A DNA stretch of 64,000 nt from Xanthobacteraceae bacterium. Its GTDB lineage: Bacteria > Pseudomonadota > Alphaproteobacteria > Rhizobiales > Xanthobacteraceae. The notes under the pieces are model-generated. The model was given only the letters and a program-made list of their open reading frames with translations. It ran no database searches and was not told the origin of the DNA. This document shows, piece by piece, positions 1-7,609 of the stretch (positions within the stretch are counted from its first letter, which is position 1; each line of letters starts with the position of its first letter). A program made the position numbers and the translations under genes. The DNA is taken from positions 434,001 through 498,000 of the forward strand of contig CP075369.1 of assembly GCA_019454205.1 (NCBI GenBank), read 5' to 3'.

Positions 1-1902
1 CCGGTTGCGCGCGGCGAGGCGGCGCGCGGCGGCGGTCGGCGCGTCGGCGGTGACGGTGTAGCCGTCCCAGCGCCACAGGTCGCCTTCCTGCGAAACAAGA
101 CGCTGGCCGACGCTGAGCTGCTTGCGCAGCACCGCACCCTGTCCACGCGCGACCACGCCGATTTGTTTCAGGCGGCGGGCGAGCGCTTCCGGCGCGTTCA
201 CATGAACGGTGAGCGGTTCGGCGCCTTCCGGCAGCGCCGGGTCGCTTTCGCTCGCATCCGCGCCGGCCCAGTGCATGGGCGAGGCGGCATCGAGCGGCGC
301 ATCGAGTTCGTCGCCGAGCGCGGCGGCGAGGGCCGCTTCGTATCCGGCCGCGACCGTGACCTGATCGACGGCGGGCGGGAACAGCGATTTCGACTGTTCT
401 CCCAGCATCTTGGCGAGGGTGCGCGCTTCGGTTTCCAGTCGGTGCAGGTTCTGCTCGGCGAGCGCCAGCGGCTTGCGGGCGACATCGAGCGCCTGCAATG
501 CCGCCGAGCGAGCGGCTTCCGCGCGCAGCGCGTCGGCATCGGTCTTGGCGAGATGTTCCTGTGCGGCGGTCGAGGCATCGCGGAGCTTCGCGAGTTCGCC
601 GCCGTTTTCGGGAAGCACGGCACCGGCTTCCGTCTCGATCTTGGTGATCTCTGCATCGAGCCGCGCGAGGCGGTCGCGGTGCGTACTGGCCGCGCTTTCC
701 AGCGCGCCGCGTTTCGCGACGAGGGCCGCGAGTGTCGCGGTGGATTCGTCGAACGCGCGCTCGGTTTGTGCGACCAGCGCTTCCGCCGCCACGAGGCGCT
801 CGCGGGCGGCAGCTTCGCCGCCGGCGACCGAGTTCTCTTCCGCTGCAAGGGCTTCTTCTTCGCGGGCGAGACGGGCCAGCACTTCGGCCGCGTCGTTCGC
901 GAGCGCGCGCTCGCGTTCGATGTCGGCGGCGAGTTGCGCAAGACGGCGGTCGAGTTCCTCGGCGCGGCTCTTTGCGCGGGCTTCTTCCTTGTCGAGGTCG
1001 GCGCTCGCGAGTTGCAGGCGATGCAGGGCAGCGCCGGTAATGGCGGCCTGTTCGCGCGCGGGATTCAACGTTTCGGCGGCTTCCGCCTGCTTGCGGCTCG
1101 CTTCGGCATGGGCCTGCGTCTTGTCGGCGACGTCGCGCACCGCGAGGTCGCGGGTGCGCTCGGCTTCGGCGATCTGCGCTTCCGCTTCGCGCCAGCGCAG
1201 CGCCATGAGGAGCGCCTGACGGCGGCGGATTTCCGCCGACACATTTTTGTAGCGAACCGTCTGCCGCGCCTGCCGCTTCAGGCTGTCCATCTGGGTCGCG
1301 ATCTGGCCGATCACGTCTTCGAGGCGTTGCAGGTTGGTTTCGGCTGCTTTCAGGCGCGTTTCCGCTTCATGCTTGCGCGCGTGAAGGCCGGAAATACCGG
1401 CGGCTTCCTCAAGGATGCGGCGGCGCGATTCCGGCTTCGCATTGATGATCTCGCCGATCTGGCCCTGCTTCACGAGTGCCGGCGAACGCGCGCCGGTGGA
1501 AGCGTCGGCGAACAGCAACTGCACGTCGCGGGCGCGGACTTCGCGGCCGTTAATGCGGTAGGCCGAACCCGCTTCGCGCTCGATGCGGCGCGAGACTTCG
1601 ATCACGTCGTGCTCGTTGAACTGGGCGGGCGCTTTGTGCTCCGAATTGTCGACCACGATGGTGACTTCCGCGGTATTGCGCGCGGGCCGGTGCGCGGAAC
1701 CGGCGAAGATCACCTGATCCATGTCCTGCGCGCGCATGGCCTTGGTCGAGCTTTCGCCCATCGCCCAGCGCAGCGCCTCGACGATGTTGGACTTGCCGCA
1801 GCCGTTCGGACCGACGACGCCGGTCAGCCCCGGTTCGATGACGAACTCCGAGGGTTCGACGAAGGACTTGAATCCGAGCAGCTTGATACGGGTAAATTGC
1901 AT
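1..1902 (-). CDS. smc: Chromosome segregation ATPase SMC (N-terminal 634 residues; the C-terminal part lies beyond the window)
   Basis: SMC dimers, with ScpA and ScpB, organise and segregate the bacterial chromosome. The ATG at 1902-1900 opens the typical SMC start MQFTRIKLLGFKSF. A Walker A motif GPNGCGKSN follows at residues 31-39, and the Q-loop region has the usual VEALRWAMGE. Residues of about 170-510 are Ala/Glu/Arg/Lys-rich coiled coil. The hinge appears to begin near residue 515 (PAVDQVTVAAGYEAAL). The reading frame stays open to base 1, so the second coiled coil and the Walker B/signature head are missing because of the window edge and not because of damage. The neighbour on the same strand upstream is a DsbA-like gene, as in many Rhizobiales. 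Long plus-strand ORFs over this gene are shadows caused by its GC-rich third positions. Confidence 0.96.
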   Translation of the reverse strand, partial: MQFTRIKLLGFKSFVEPSEFVIEPGLTGVVGPNGCGKSNIVEALRWAMGESSTKAMRAQDMDQVIFAGSAHRPARNTAEVTIVVDNSEHKAPAQFNEHDVIEVSRRIEREAGSAYRINGREVRARDVQLLFADASTGARSPALVKQGQIGEIINAKPESRRRILEEAAGISGLHARKHEAETRLKAAETNLQRLEDVIGQIATQMDSLKRQARQTVRYKNVSAEIRRRQALLMALRWREAEAQIAEAERTRDLAVRDVADKTQAHAEASRKQAEAAETLNPAREQAAITGAALHRLQLASADLDKEEARAKSRAEELDRRLAQLAADIERERALANDAAEVLARLAREEEALAAEENSVAGGEAAARERLVAAEALVAQTERAFDESTATLAALVAKRGALESAASTHRDRLARLDAEITKIETEAGAVLPENGGELAKLRDASTAAQEHLAKTDADALRAEAARSAALQALDVARKPLALAEQNLHRLETEARTLAKMLGEQSKSLFPPAVDQVTVAAGYEAALAAALGDELDAPLDAASPMHWAGADASESDPALPEGAEPLTVHVNAPEALARRLKQIGVVARGQGAVLRKQLSVGQRLVSQEGDLWRWDGYTVTADAPTAAARRLAARNR

Positions 1903-2053
1903 GATCTTTCCGGCCTTTGGACGCGGTTACGCGCACGATTCGCTAGCCCGCAACGATGCGGTGCGGCGCACCCAGCGGCAAGCCCGCGCTCGGCAATTCA
2001 CAAGCGTCTGTTGGGGATGGCGGCGGAGTTTTCCGCGGCTTTTCCCCGGCTGC

Positions 2054-2713
2054 TTACTTCAACAGCGGGTCGATGACCTTGGACAGTTCCTCGATGGAGG
2101 TGTCGCCCTCGATCCGGGTACCGTTGACAAAGATGGTCGGCGTCGCGTTGACGCCGAACGTCTCGAAGCCGCGCACGGCGACCTGCTGGATTTCCTGCGC
2201 GAGCGCTTTGTCGCTGAGGCAGGACTTGAATTTCTCTTCCGAGATGCCGGCCTGGTTCGCGAGCTTTTGCAGGACCGGCACCGCGTTCGCGGTCATCCAG
2301 GTGCGCTGCGTTTCGAACAGCGCCGAGGTCAGCGCGAAGTAACGGTCTTCGCCCGCGCAATGCGCGATCATGCCAGCGGCAATCGAGAGTTCGGCAGGCG
2401 CGGTCGGGAATACGCGGAAGATCAGCTTCACCTTGCCGGTGTCGATGTACTTCTCTTTCAGCTTCGGAAAGGTGTTCTGGTGGAACGACGCGCAGTGGCC
2501 GCAGGTGAAGGACGCATATTCCACTACCGTCACCTTGGCGTCCTTGTTGCCGAGGATGTGGTCGCCGAGCGCGCCCGGCTTGTGGAGTTCGGCCTCGTTG
2601 ACTTTTTTCGCCTGTGCGAATGCGGGCATCGGGAGCGCAGCCAGCAACGCAATCGTGCTGATACCGGCGAGGATTTCGCGGCGCGAGAAGTGCAAGGTCG
2701 GCCTCCGGGGCAA
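2054..2713 (-). CDS. DsbA-family secreted thiol-disulfide oxidoreductase
   Basis: 219 residues. The N-terminus has twin arginines (SRREILAG at 10-17) and a hydrophobic stretch ending AFAQA, so export to the periplasm, perhaps by the Tat route, is likely. The thioredoxin-fold active site is CGHC at 71-74, and the cis-proline loop is NATPT with P192. Between them lies the helical insertion typical of the DsbA/DsbC-like family (thioredoxin_4, as in BdbD or ScsC-like proteins). Such proteins introduce or shuffle disulfides in exported proteins; the direction of electron flow here is not known. It is transcribed toward smc with 151 bp between them, and dciA lies 64 bp upstream on the same strand, so dciA-dsbA-smc could be one transcript. 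This order is common in Alphaproteobacteria. Confidence 0.92.
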   Translation of the reverse strand: MPRRPTLHFSRREILAGISTIALLAALPMPAFAQAKKVNEAELHKPGALGDHILGNKDAKVTVVEYASFTCGHCASFHQNTFPKLKEKYIDTGKVKLIFRVFPTAPAELSIAAGMIAHCAGEDRYFALTSALFETQRTWMTANAVPVLQKLANQAGISEEKFKSCLSDKALAQEIQQVAVRGFETFGVNATPTIFVNGTRIEGDTSIEELSKVIDPLLK

Positions 2714-2777
2714 TAGGGATCGGGCAGGGAAGTAGACTGCGCGTCCGATTGTGGCAAGCGTGGGTCAGGCCCGCGGC

Positions 2778-3269
2778 CTATTTGCCGCGACGTTGTCCGA
2801 TCAGCGCGCCGAGCCGGGCAACCGCCCGTCCCAGCGGCTCGTCCTCGAACCGGCCGATGGTTTTGCGCGTCTCCTCGACCTGTTCCGCGGAAGGCTCTTT
2901 CGGCTTGGGCGGCTTGGACCGCCGTAGCGAAACCGGCCCTTGCCGGATTGCAATGCGCCCGACGCAGCGCCAGCCGAAATAACGGTTCACCCGTTCGATG
3001 ATGACAGGTTGAAGATGTTGCACTTCGAGGGCGTAAGCCCCCTCGACGCGAACCTGAAGGATACCCACCGAATCCGGATCGTCGCGGCGCGGCCATGTAA
3101 GCGCTAGCGGTTCCGAACGGCGCGCGAGGCTCTCGCCGACGATCTCCTCCCAGCGCGTCACGATTTCGATGGAAGCGAAGCCCTGCTTTGAAAACGCGTC
3201 GCCCACCGCCTTGCCGACGAGGTCGGCGAGCGGCGCGGCGAAGCGGGGGCGTCTGGGCGTGGAAGCCAT
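2778..3269 (-). CDS. dciA: DUF721 protein, probable DciA helicase-loading factor
   Basis: 163 residues from the ATG at 3269. The open frame continues upstream to 3473, but the extra 68 residues are low-complexity and overlap mutY, so the MASTPRRPRF start is preferred. The N-terminal half carries the DUF721 core: a predicted helix followed by TRWEEIVGESLARRSEPLAL, with the conserved Trp at 40, then a beta strand region and the VQHLQPVIIERVNRYFG segment. The C-terminal 50 residues are basic and Pro/Lys-rich, then helical. DUF721 proteins include DciA, which recruits the replicative helicase DnaB in bacteria lacking DnaC. That role is inferred from the family. The gene is divergent from mutY, with only 37 bp between the two start codons. 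Confidence 0.85.
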   Translation of the reverse strand: MASTPRRPRFAAPLADLVGKAVGDAFSKQGFASIEIVTRWEEIVGESLARRSEPLALTWPRRDDPDSVGILQVRVEGAYALEVQHLQPVIIERVNRYFGWRCVGRIAIRQGPVSLRRSKPPKPKEPSAEQVEETRKTIGRFEDEPLGRAVARLGALIGQRRGK

Positions 3270-3306
3270 TTTGCAGTTCCTGCCGGAGTCGGCGTAGAGC
3301 TTCCGG

Positions 3307-4446
3307 ATGCGCGAGACAAGCCGGGCAGGGAGTGAACAGCGGGCAAAGCCGAAGGTTGCGCCGGAAGCCGCCACGCTGCTCGCATGGTACGATGTTTCCG
3401 CCCGCGTATTGCCGTGGCGCGCGCGTGGCGGCGCGAAGCCGGACCCGTATCGCGTCTGGCTTTCCGAAATCATGCTGCAGCAGACGCGCGTCGAAACCGT
3501 ACTTCCTTATTATGCGAAGTTTCTCGCGCGCTGGCCGGACATTGCAGCACTCGCGAACGCGCGGCAGGAAGAAGTGCTCTCCGCATGGGCGGGTCTCGGC
3601 TATTACGCGCGCGCGCGAAACCTACACGCCTGCGCAAAAACGGTGGTGGGTGAATTCGCGGGACGCTTTCCCGAAGGCGAAGATGAACTACGCCGCCTTC
3701 CCGGCATCGGCGCGTATACTTCCGCGGCGATTTCCGCCATCGCGTTCAGGCGCAAGGCGACCCCCGTGGACGGCAACATCGAGCGCGTGATGTCGCGCTT
3801 GTTTGCTATCGAGGAAAAACTTCCCACTGCGAAGAAGACGCTCGCGCGGCTCGCCGCCGAAATGACGCCGGCACATCGCGCCGGAGATTTTGCGCAGGCG
3901 CTGATGGATCTGGGTGCCACGATCTGCACGCCGAAGCGTCCCGCCTGTGCGATCTGCCCGTGGGCCGATGCCTGCACGGCGCGCGAGCGCGGCGATCAGG
4001 AGACGTTTCCGCGCAAGACGGAAAAAGCGGAAGGCGCGTTGCGCAAGGGCGCTGCTTTCGTCGTACTGCGCGAGGACGATCACATCCTTCTGCGCACGAG
4101 GCCGGACAAAGGATTGCTTGCGAGCATGACCGAAGTGCCGGGCAGCGAATGGAGCGCTACATATAAAGAGAAGGAAGCGCTGGAATCCGCGCCACCCCGC
4201 ATCGCGAAAGGCGATGAGCAATGGCAAAAGCTCCCCGGCGTGGTGCGCCACGTTTTCACGCATTTTCCGCTGGAACTGACCGTCTATTCCGCAAGCGTTC
4301 CGCGAAGCACGCGCGCGCCGAAAGGCATGCGCTTCGTGCCGCTCGCCGCGCTGGACGAGGAAGCCTTGCCGAGCGTGATGCGAAAGGTTATCGCCCACGC
4401 ACTCGAATTCACTCACGAACGAAAAGCGAGAGGGAGAAGGAAATGA
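3307..4446 (+). CDS. mutY: A/G-specific adenine DNA glycosylase MutY
   Basis: 379 residues. MutY removes adenine mispaired with 8-oxoguanine. Seen in order: catalytic Glu54 in SEIMLQQTRV; helix-hairpin-helix LPGIGAYTSAAI at 131-142; catalytic Asp155 in VDGNIERV; an iron-sulfur loop of C207-x6-C214-x2-C217-x5-C223; and a NUDIX-like C-terminal domain from about 245 (FVVLREDDHILL) that reads the 8-oxoG strand. All key residues are present and the length is normal. It starts 37 bp from the divergent dciA start. Its stop overlaps the start of the next gene by 4 bp (ATGA at 4443-4446), so the RidA gene is probably translationally coupled to it. Confidence 0.96.
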   Translation: MRETSRAGSEQRAKPKVAPEAATLLAWYDVSARVLPWRARGGAKPDPYRVWLSEIMLQQTRVETVLPYYAKFLARWPDIAALANARQEEVLSAWAGLGYYARARNLHACAKTVVGEFAGRFPEGEDELRRLPGIGAYTSAAISAIAFRRKATPVDGNIERVMSRLFAIEEKLPTAKKTLARLAAEMTPAHRAGDFAQALMDLGATICTPKRPACAICPWADACTARERGDQETFPRKTEKAEGALRKGAAFVVLREDDHILLRTRPDKGLLASMTEVPGSEWSATYKEKEALESAPPRIAKGDEQWQKLPGVVRHVFTHFPLELTVYSASVPRSTRAPKGMRFVPLAALDEEALPSVMRKVIAHALEFTHERKARGRRK

Positions 4447-4793
4447 ACATCCAGCGTATCGAGCCGGGTCCGCGCATGGCGCAGGCCGTGGTCCACAACA
4501 ACACCGTCTATCTCGCCGGTCAGGTCGCCGATAAGGCCAAGGGCAAGAGCGTCACCGAGCAGACCAAGGAAATCCTCGAAATCATCGACGATCTGCTGAA
4601 GCAGGCCGGCACCGACAAGTCGAAGCTGCTCCAGACCCAGATTTTCCTTCCGGACATTTCGAACTTCGCGGAAATGAACAAGGCCTGGGAAGCGTGGGTA
4701 TCGCAGGGCAATGTGCCTGCACGCGCGACAATCGAGGCCAAACTTGCCTCTCCCGACTACAAAGTCGAGATCATGGTCGTCGCGGCGCGATGA
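4443..4793 (+). CDS. RidA-family (YjgF/UK114) protein, cytosolic
   Basis: 116 residues. RidA proteins hydrolyse reactive enamine/imine intermediates made by PLP enzymes. The family core is visible: VYLAGQVAD near residue 23, EQTKEILEIIDDLLKQAG, and the C-terminal VPARATIEAKLASPDYKVEIM, which contains the conserved Arg of the ligand-binding site. It lacks a signal peptide, unlike the second RidA protein at 10352. It differs from canonical RidA in the N-terminal segment (IEPGPRMAQAVVHNN), so it belongs to one of the Rid subgroups and not necessarily archetypal RidA. The start codon overlaps the mutY stop. A strong terminator-like hairpin follows at 4836. Confidence 0.88.
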   Translation: MNIQRIEPGPRMAQAVVHNNTVYLAGQVADKAKGKSVTEQTKEILEIIDDLLKQAGTDKSKLLQTQIFLPDISNFAEMNKAWEAWVSQGNVPARATIEAKLASPDYKVEIMVVAAR

Positions 4794-4835
4794 AATTATA
4801 GGCTTTGCGCCCGTCATATTGAGGGGAACTATTAG

Positions 4836-4876
4836 CGCGGTGGCGGCTTCCATAGAGCCGCTGCCGCGTTTTCATT
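4836..4876 (+). terminator. Intrinsic terminator after mutY-ridA
   Basis: A 13-bp stem, CGCGGTGGCGGCT (4836-4848) against AGCCGCTGCCGCG (4856-4868), pairs fully if two G-U pairs are allowed. The loop is 7 nt, followed by TTTTCATTT. The U-tract ends only about 15 bases before the GTG start of the next gene, so it also sits in that gene's leader. Confidence 0.7.
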
Positions 4877-4889
4877 TGAGTCCCCTTTC

Positions 4890-5768
4890 GTGCAGATCAG
4901 AATTGGCTTCGACATAATATATGAGTGCGGGCAACCGACACCGATGGTGTTGATGTTGAACGTTCACCCATCGCGGCAGGCCGATCTGGAAAAGCCGGAT
5001 ACTTTACAATTCACCCCCGCCGTTCCCGCGCGAAGTTATCTGGACATCTTCGGCAATACCTGCACCCGCATCGTTGCGCCCGCGGGCCAGCTCCGTATCT
5101 TTACCGACACCATCGTCAACGATGTGGGCACGCCCGAGCCGGTCGTACCGGAAGCGAAGCAGCACGCCATCGCCGACCTACCGGATGAAGCGCTGATGTT
5201 CCTGCTCGCGTCGCGCTACTGCGAGACCGACAAGCTGGTGAACATGGCCTGGGCGATGTTCGGCAACACGCCTGAAGGTTGGCCAAGAGTGCAGGCGATC
5301 TGCGATTTCGTGAATTCGAAAATCAGCTTCGGTTATCCGCATGCCTCGGCGACCCGCACCGCCGCCGATGCGCTCTCGGACCAGCGCGGGGTCTGCCGCG
5401 ACTTCGCGCATCTCGCGATCACGCTTTGCCGCTGCATGAACATTCCGGCGCGCTACTGCACCGGGTATCTCGGCGATATCGGGGTGCCGCTCGACCCGGC
5501 GCCGATGGATTTCTCGGCATGGTTCGAAGTCTACCTCGGCGGCCGGTGGTATTCGTTTGACGCCCGTCACAACATGCCCCGGATCGCGCGAATCCTGATC
5601 GGCCGCGGCCGCGATGCGGCCGACGTCGCGATTTCCACCACGTTCGGTCACAACATTCTCCGCAAATTCACGGTGTGGACCGACGAGCTTCCCGGTCCCG
5701 ATGGCACGAAGGCGCCGATTGTCGAGCCGCCTTCGGCAAACTCGTTCGGCTTGCCGATTTCGTTGTAA
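4890..5768 (+). CDS. Transglutaminase-like superfamily protein
   Basis: 292 residues from GTG at 4890 (MQIRIGFDIIYEC). This N-terminus matches the beta-strand start of the alphaproteobacterial transglutaminase-like family (bacterial TGase N-domain at about 1-90), although no clear Shine-Dalgarno is visible. The papain-like core has the nucleophile context RGVCRDFAHL (Cys169) and the Asp-containing strand GGRWYSFDARHN (Asp224). In the usual core the second catalytic residue is a His just before Ala-Trp; here the segment reads DFSAWFEVY, so that His is Ser209. Activity as a protease, transamidase or peptidoglycan-linked enzyme cannot be assigned from sequence. The only upstream space is the mutY-ridA terminator, so transcription may be read-through or start inside that hairpin. 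Confidence 0.85.
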   Translation: MQIRIGFDIIYECGQPTPMVLMLNVHPSRQADLEKPDTLQFTPAVPARSYLDIFGNTCTRIVAPAGQLRIFTDTIVNDVGTPEPVVPEAKQHAIADLPDEALMFLLASRYCETDKLVNMAWAMFGNTPEGWPRVQAICDFVNSKISFGYPHASATRTAADALSDQRGVCRDFAHLAITLCRCMNIPARYCTGYLGDIGVPLDPAPMDFSAWFEVYLGGRWYSFDARHNMPRIARILIGRGRDAADVAISTTFGHNILRKFTVWTDELPGPDGTKAPIVEPPSANSFGLPISL

Positions 5769-5854
5769 CCCCGGCTACGTTTTCGTTTGCAGAATCCGGA
5801 CCGGTTCCTTTATTTGAATGGAACAGGCACGGGGACGCCTGCCAACGAGGAACA

Positions 5855-7603
5855 ATGCCGCATTACACGCCGCTGATCGCTACCATTGTCGCCGGTCTGG
5901 TTCTGGCCTTCATTCTTGGCTCTATCGCGCACCGGCTGCGCATTTCCCCCATCGTCGGTTATCTTCTGGCAGGCGTGCTTGCGGGTCCTTACACGCCGGG
6001 CTTTGTCGCCGATCAGGCGCTTGCGAACGAACTGGCCGAACTTGGCGTCATCCTGCTGATGTTCGGCGTCGGCCTGCACTTCTCACTGAAAGACCTGCTC
6101 TCGGTGCGCGCCATCGCGATCCCCGGTGCTATCGCTCAGATCGGCGCGGCGACGCTGATGGGCATGGGCATGGTCTATTTCCTCGGCTGGGGCTGGACCG
6201 CGGGTTTCGTGTTCGGTCTCGCGCTCTCCGTCGCGTCAACCGTCGTGCTGCTTCGTGCGCTACAGGAGCGCCGCCTTGTTGAAACCGAGCGCGGGCGCAT
6301 CGCGGTCGGCTGGCTGATCGTCGAAGACCTCGCGATGGTGCTGGCGCTGGTGCTGCTGCCGGCGATGGCCACCGTCATCATGGCGAAAGATGCCGTCTCC
6401 AATCCTGCCATGTGGCAGCCGATTGCGATCACGCTCGGCAAGGTTACGGCCTTCGTGATCGTCATGCTGGTGATCGGGCAGCGTGTCGTGCCGTGGGCGC
6501 TGCACTGGGTCGCGCATACGGGTTCGCGCGAACTGTTCCGGCTGTCCGTTCTGGCAATCGCGCTCGGCATCGCCTACGCGGCATCGACGTGGTTCGGTGC
6601 ATCCTTTGCGCTCGGCGCGTTCTTCGCGGGCATGGTGATGAGCGAGTCGCCGCTCTCGCAGCGCGCGGCGGAAGAAACGCTGCCGCTGCGCGACGCTTTC
6701 GCGGTGCTGTTCTTCGTCTCCGTCGGCATGTTGTTCAACCCGAATATCGTCGTGCAGCATCCATGGCTGCTGGCGGGAACGATCTTCATCATCGTTTTTG
6801 GCAAGTCGGTCGCGGCGTTCCTCATCGTGCGCGCGTTCAAGTATCCTACTTCGACCGCGCTGGTTATTTCCGCTTCGCTTGCGCAGATCGGCGAGTTCTC
6901 GTTCATCCTCGCGGGCCTCGGCGTATCGCTGAAGCTGATGCCGCAGACCGGCCTCGACTTCATTCTCGCGGGCGCGATGATTTCGATCATGCTGAACCCG
7001 TTCGCGTTTCAGGCAATCGATTGGATCAAGCCGAAGCTTGAGAAGAAAACGGGCGGAGAGGAAATTGCGACAGCAGCACCCGTACCGGAGGAGCCTGCCG
7101 CGATTCTGGAACCGACCAAGCTGGAGAACCACGCGGTGATCGTTGGTTACGGCCGTGTCGGCTCGCATATCGGCGACGGGCTTCGGCAGCAGGGCATCCC
7201 CTATGTCGTGATCGAGGATCGTCCCGACGTGGCAAAGCAGTTGCGCGCGCGCGGGATCGAGGTGTTCTTCGGCAACGCCGCCACGCCGGAATTGCTGGCG
7301 GCTGCCAATCTTGGACACGCCAGAACGCTGTTCGTTGCGATTCCCGAAAGTTTCGAAGCGGGACAGGTTGTGCAGCAGGCGCGCAAGGCGAACCATTCGC
7401 TAGAGATCATCGCACGCGCACATTCCGATGCGGAGCAAAGCAACCTCGACCGCCTCGGCGCGAGCCATACCGTGATGGGCGAGCGCGAAATCGCGCAGGG
7501 CATGCTGGATTTTGCGAACCGCACATCCGTCACGCCGGGCCCGGTGACCAGCGCGGACGAGCGCAAAATCGCCGAGAAGGTGATTCCGCCGGAAGCGACG
7601 TAA
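5855..7603 (+). CDS. Kef/YbaL-type cation:proton antiporter (CPA2 family) with a C-terminal RCK/TrkA-N domain
   Basis: 582 residues. The ATG at 5855 has GAGG 4 bases upstream; the longer open frame upstream overlaps the previous gene and is not used. About 12 membrane segments fill residues 1-390 (for example IVAGLVLAFILG, VILLMFGVGLHF, FALGAFFAGMVM), typical of monovalent cation:proton antiporter-2 proteins. After a linker with a short Ala/Pro/Glu stretch, an RCK (TrkA-N) nucleotide-binding domain begins near residue 423 with the Rossmann signature VIVGYGRVGSHIG. The E. coli relatives are KefB/KefC and YbaL; domain order fits YbaL best. It probably exports K+ or Na+ against protons under nucleotide or glutathione control. 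The gene ends 6 bp from the convergent ccrM stop. Confidence 0.92.
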   Translation: MPHYTPLIATIVAGLVLAFILGSIAHRLRISPIVGYLLAGVLAGPYTPGFVADQALANELAELGVILLMFGVGLHFSLKDLLSVRAIAIPGAIAQIGAATLMGMGMVYFLGWGWTAGFVFGLALSVASTVVLLRALQERRLVETERGRIAVGWLIVEDLAMVLALVLLPAMATVIMAKDAVSNPAMWQPIAITLGKVTAFVIVMLVIGQRVVPWALHWVAHTGSRELFRLSVLAIALGIAYAASTWFGASFALGAFFAGMVMSESPLSQRAAEETLPLRDAFAVLFFVSVGMLFNPNIVVQHPWLLAGTIFIIVFGKSVAAFLIVRAFKYPTSTALVISASLAQIGEFSFILAGLGVSLKLMPQTGLDFILAGAMISIMLNPFAFQAIDWIKPKLEKKTGGEEIATAAPVPEEPAAILEPTKLENHAVIVGYGRVGSHIGDGLRQQGIPYVVIEDRPDVAKQLRARGIEVFFGNAATPELLAAANLGHARTLFVAIPESFEAGQVVQQARKANHSLEIIARAHSDAEQSNLDRLGASHTVMGEREIAQGMLDFANRTSVTPGPVTSADERKIAEKVIPPEAT

Positions 7604-7609
7604 CGCGGT

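Noticed and set aside
163..2076. 637-residue plus-strand open frame
   Set aside because: It is antisense to smc, made of Arg/Gly/Ala/Phe-rich low-complexity text, and matches no family; smc on the other strand is unmistakable.
3270..3473. Longer dciA start at 3473
   Set aside because: The additional residues are low-complexity and would overlap mutY; the ATG at 3269 gives the family N-terminus.
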